From assembly GCA_020055645.1 (NCBI GenBank), contig CM034547.1, positions 20,809,013 to 20,873,012 on the forward strand: a stretch of DNA of 64,000 nt, written 5' to 3'. A program made the translations under genes and the position numbers. A model generated the notes under the pieces. It was not told where the DNA came from. It saw only the letters and a program-made list of their open reading frames with translations, and did not search any database. Shown in pieces: positions 63,714 through 64,000 of the stretch. Every line of letters starts with the position of its first letter. Position 1 is the stretch's first letter. Origin of the DNA: Tomocerus qinae (lineage: Eukaryota; Arthropoda; Collembola; Entomobryomorpha; Tomoceridae).

Positions 63714-63977
63714 GTATATGTTACAGGAAATTTGTACAGACCGGACATATGCAAAATGCCTAGGACATATGTAAAACGGAAAACCAAAATTTTGATTTTT
63801 AACGAACCTAACCTAATTTAAAACAACTTTATGACTGTCAAATGTGCTTTCATGTAATTTTGATTGATTTAGATTAGGTTTGGTTCGTTAAAAATCAAAA
63901 TTTTGGTTTTCCATTTTACATATGTCCTAGGCATTTTCAAATGTCCGGTCTGTACAAATTTCCTGTAACATATATAC
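63714..63977. repeat. Long inverted repeat (foldback element) at window end
   Basis: Arms of about 105 bases (63714-63818 and 63873-63977) are reverse complements at about 90 percent or better; both contain GTCCGGTCTGTACAAATTTC or its complement. The loop is about 54 bases. No coding frame or target duplication was found. Confidence 0.85.
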
Positions 63978-64000
63978 TGTCGTAGTCATAGAATACCGAT

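Noticed and set aside
1..64000. CRISPR arrays, operons, phage or bacterial features
   Set aside because: Gene structure is intron-rich and eukaryotic; no regularly spaced short repeats with spacers were seen.

Overview
The window is AT-rich eukaryotic DNA with spliced genes and many decayed transposons. The gene families (a Dicer, a rhodopsin-like GPCR, a LysM membrane protein and a DIRS retrotransposon) suggest an invertebrate animal, most likely an arthropod. The species cannot be fixed from sequence alone. No prokaryotic features, CRISPR arrays, rRNA or convincing tRNA genes were seen.

Layout. 1-13.5 kb is gene-free; it holds a hAT-like element cut by the window edge (1-1315) and a small hAT MITE (2930-3050). 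13.56-25.64 kb on the minus strand is a two-exon GPCR gene with a 10.8 kb intron. A splice donor and exon-like segment near 37.69 kb may be its 5' UTR exon. 26-42 kb has no recognisable coding gene, but it carries palindromic or MITE-like elements at 27.1, 34.5, 41.2 and 42.2 kb. 42.8-53.9 kb on the plus strand is a complete Dicer gene; 26 exons could be joined in frame to give about 1701 residues. 54.1-55.2 kb is a nest of MITEs inside one another. 55.48-60.27 kb is a DIRS-type tyrosine-recombinase retrotransposon with Gag, RT/RNase H, methyltransferase-like and YR reading frames, inverted terminal repeats and an internal complementary region. 61.09-62.05 kb is a three-exon LYSMD3/4-like gene. 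The last kilobase has another hAT-like fragment and a long hairpin repeat.

The main result is in Dicer. The helicase, PAZ region, RNase IIIb and dsRNA-binding domains look intact. The RNase IIIa domain keeps its fold signature but has lost all four metal-binding acidic residues (they read R, M, N and N). This predicts a Dicer with one active cleavage centre. The surroundings contain several long inverted repeats that would form hairpin RNA if transcribed, but any functional link to Dicer is speculation.
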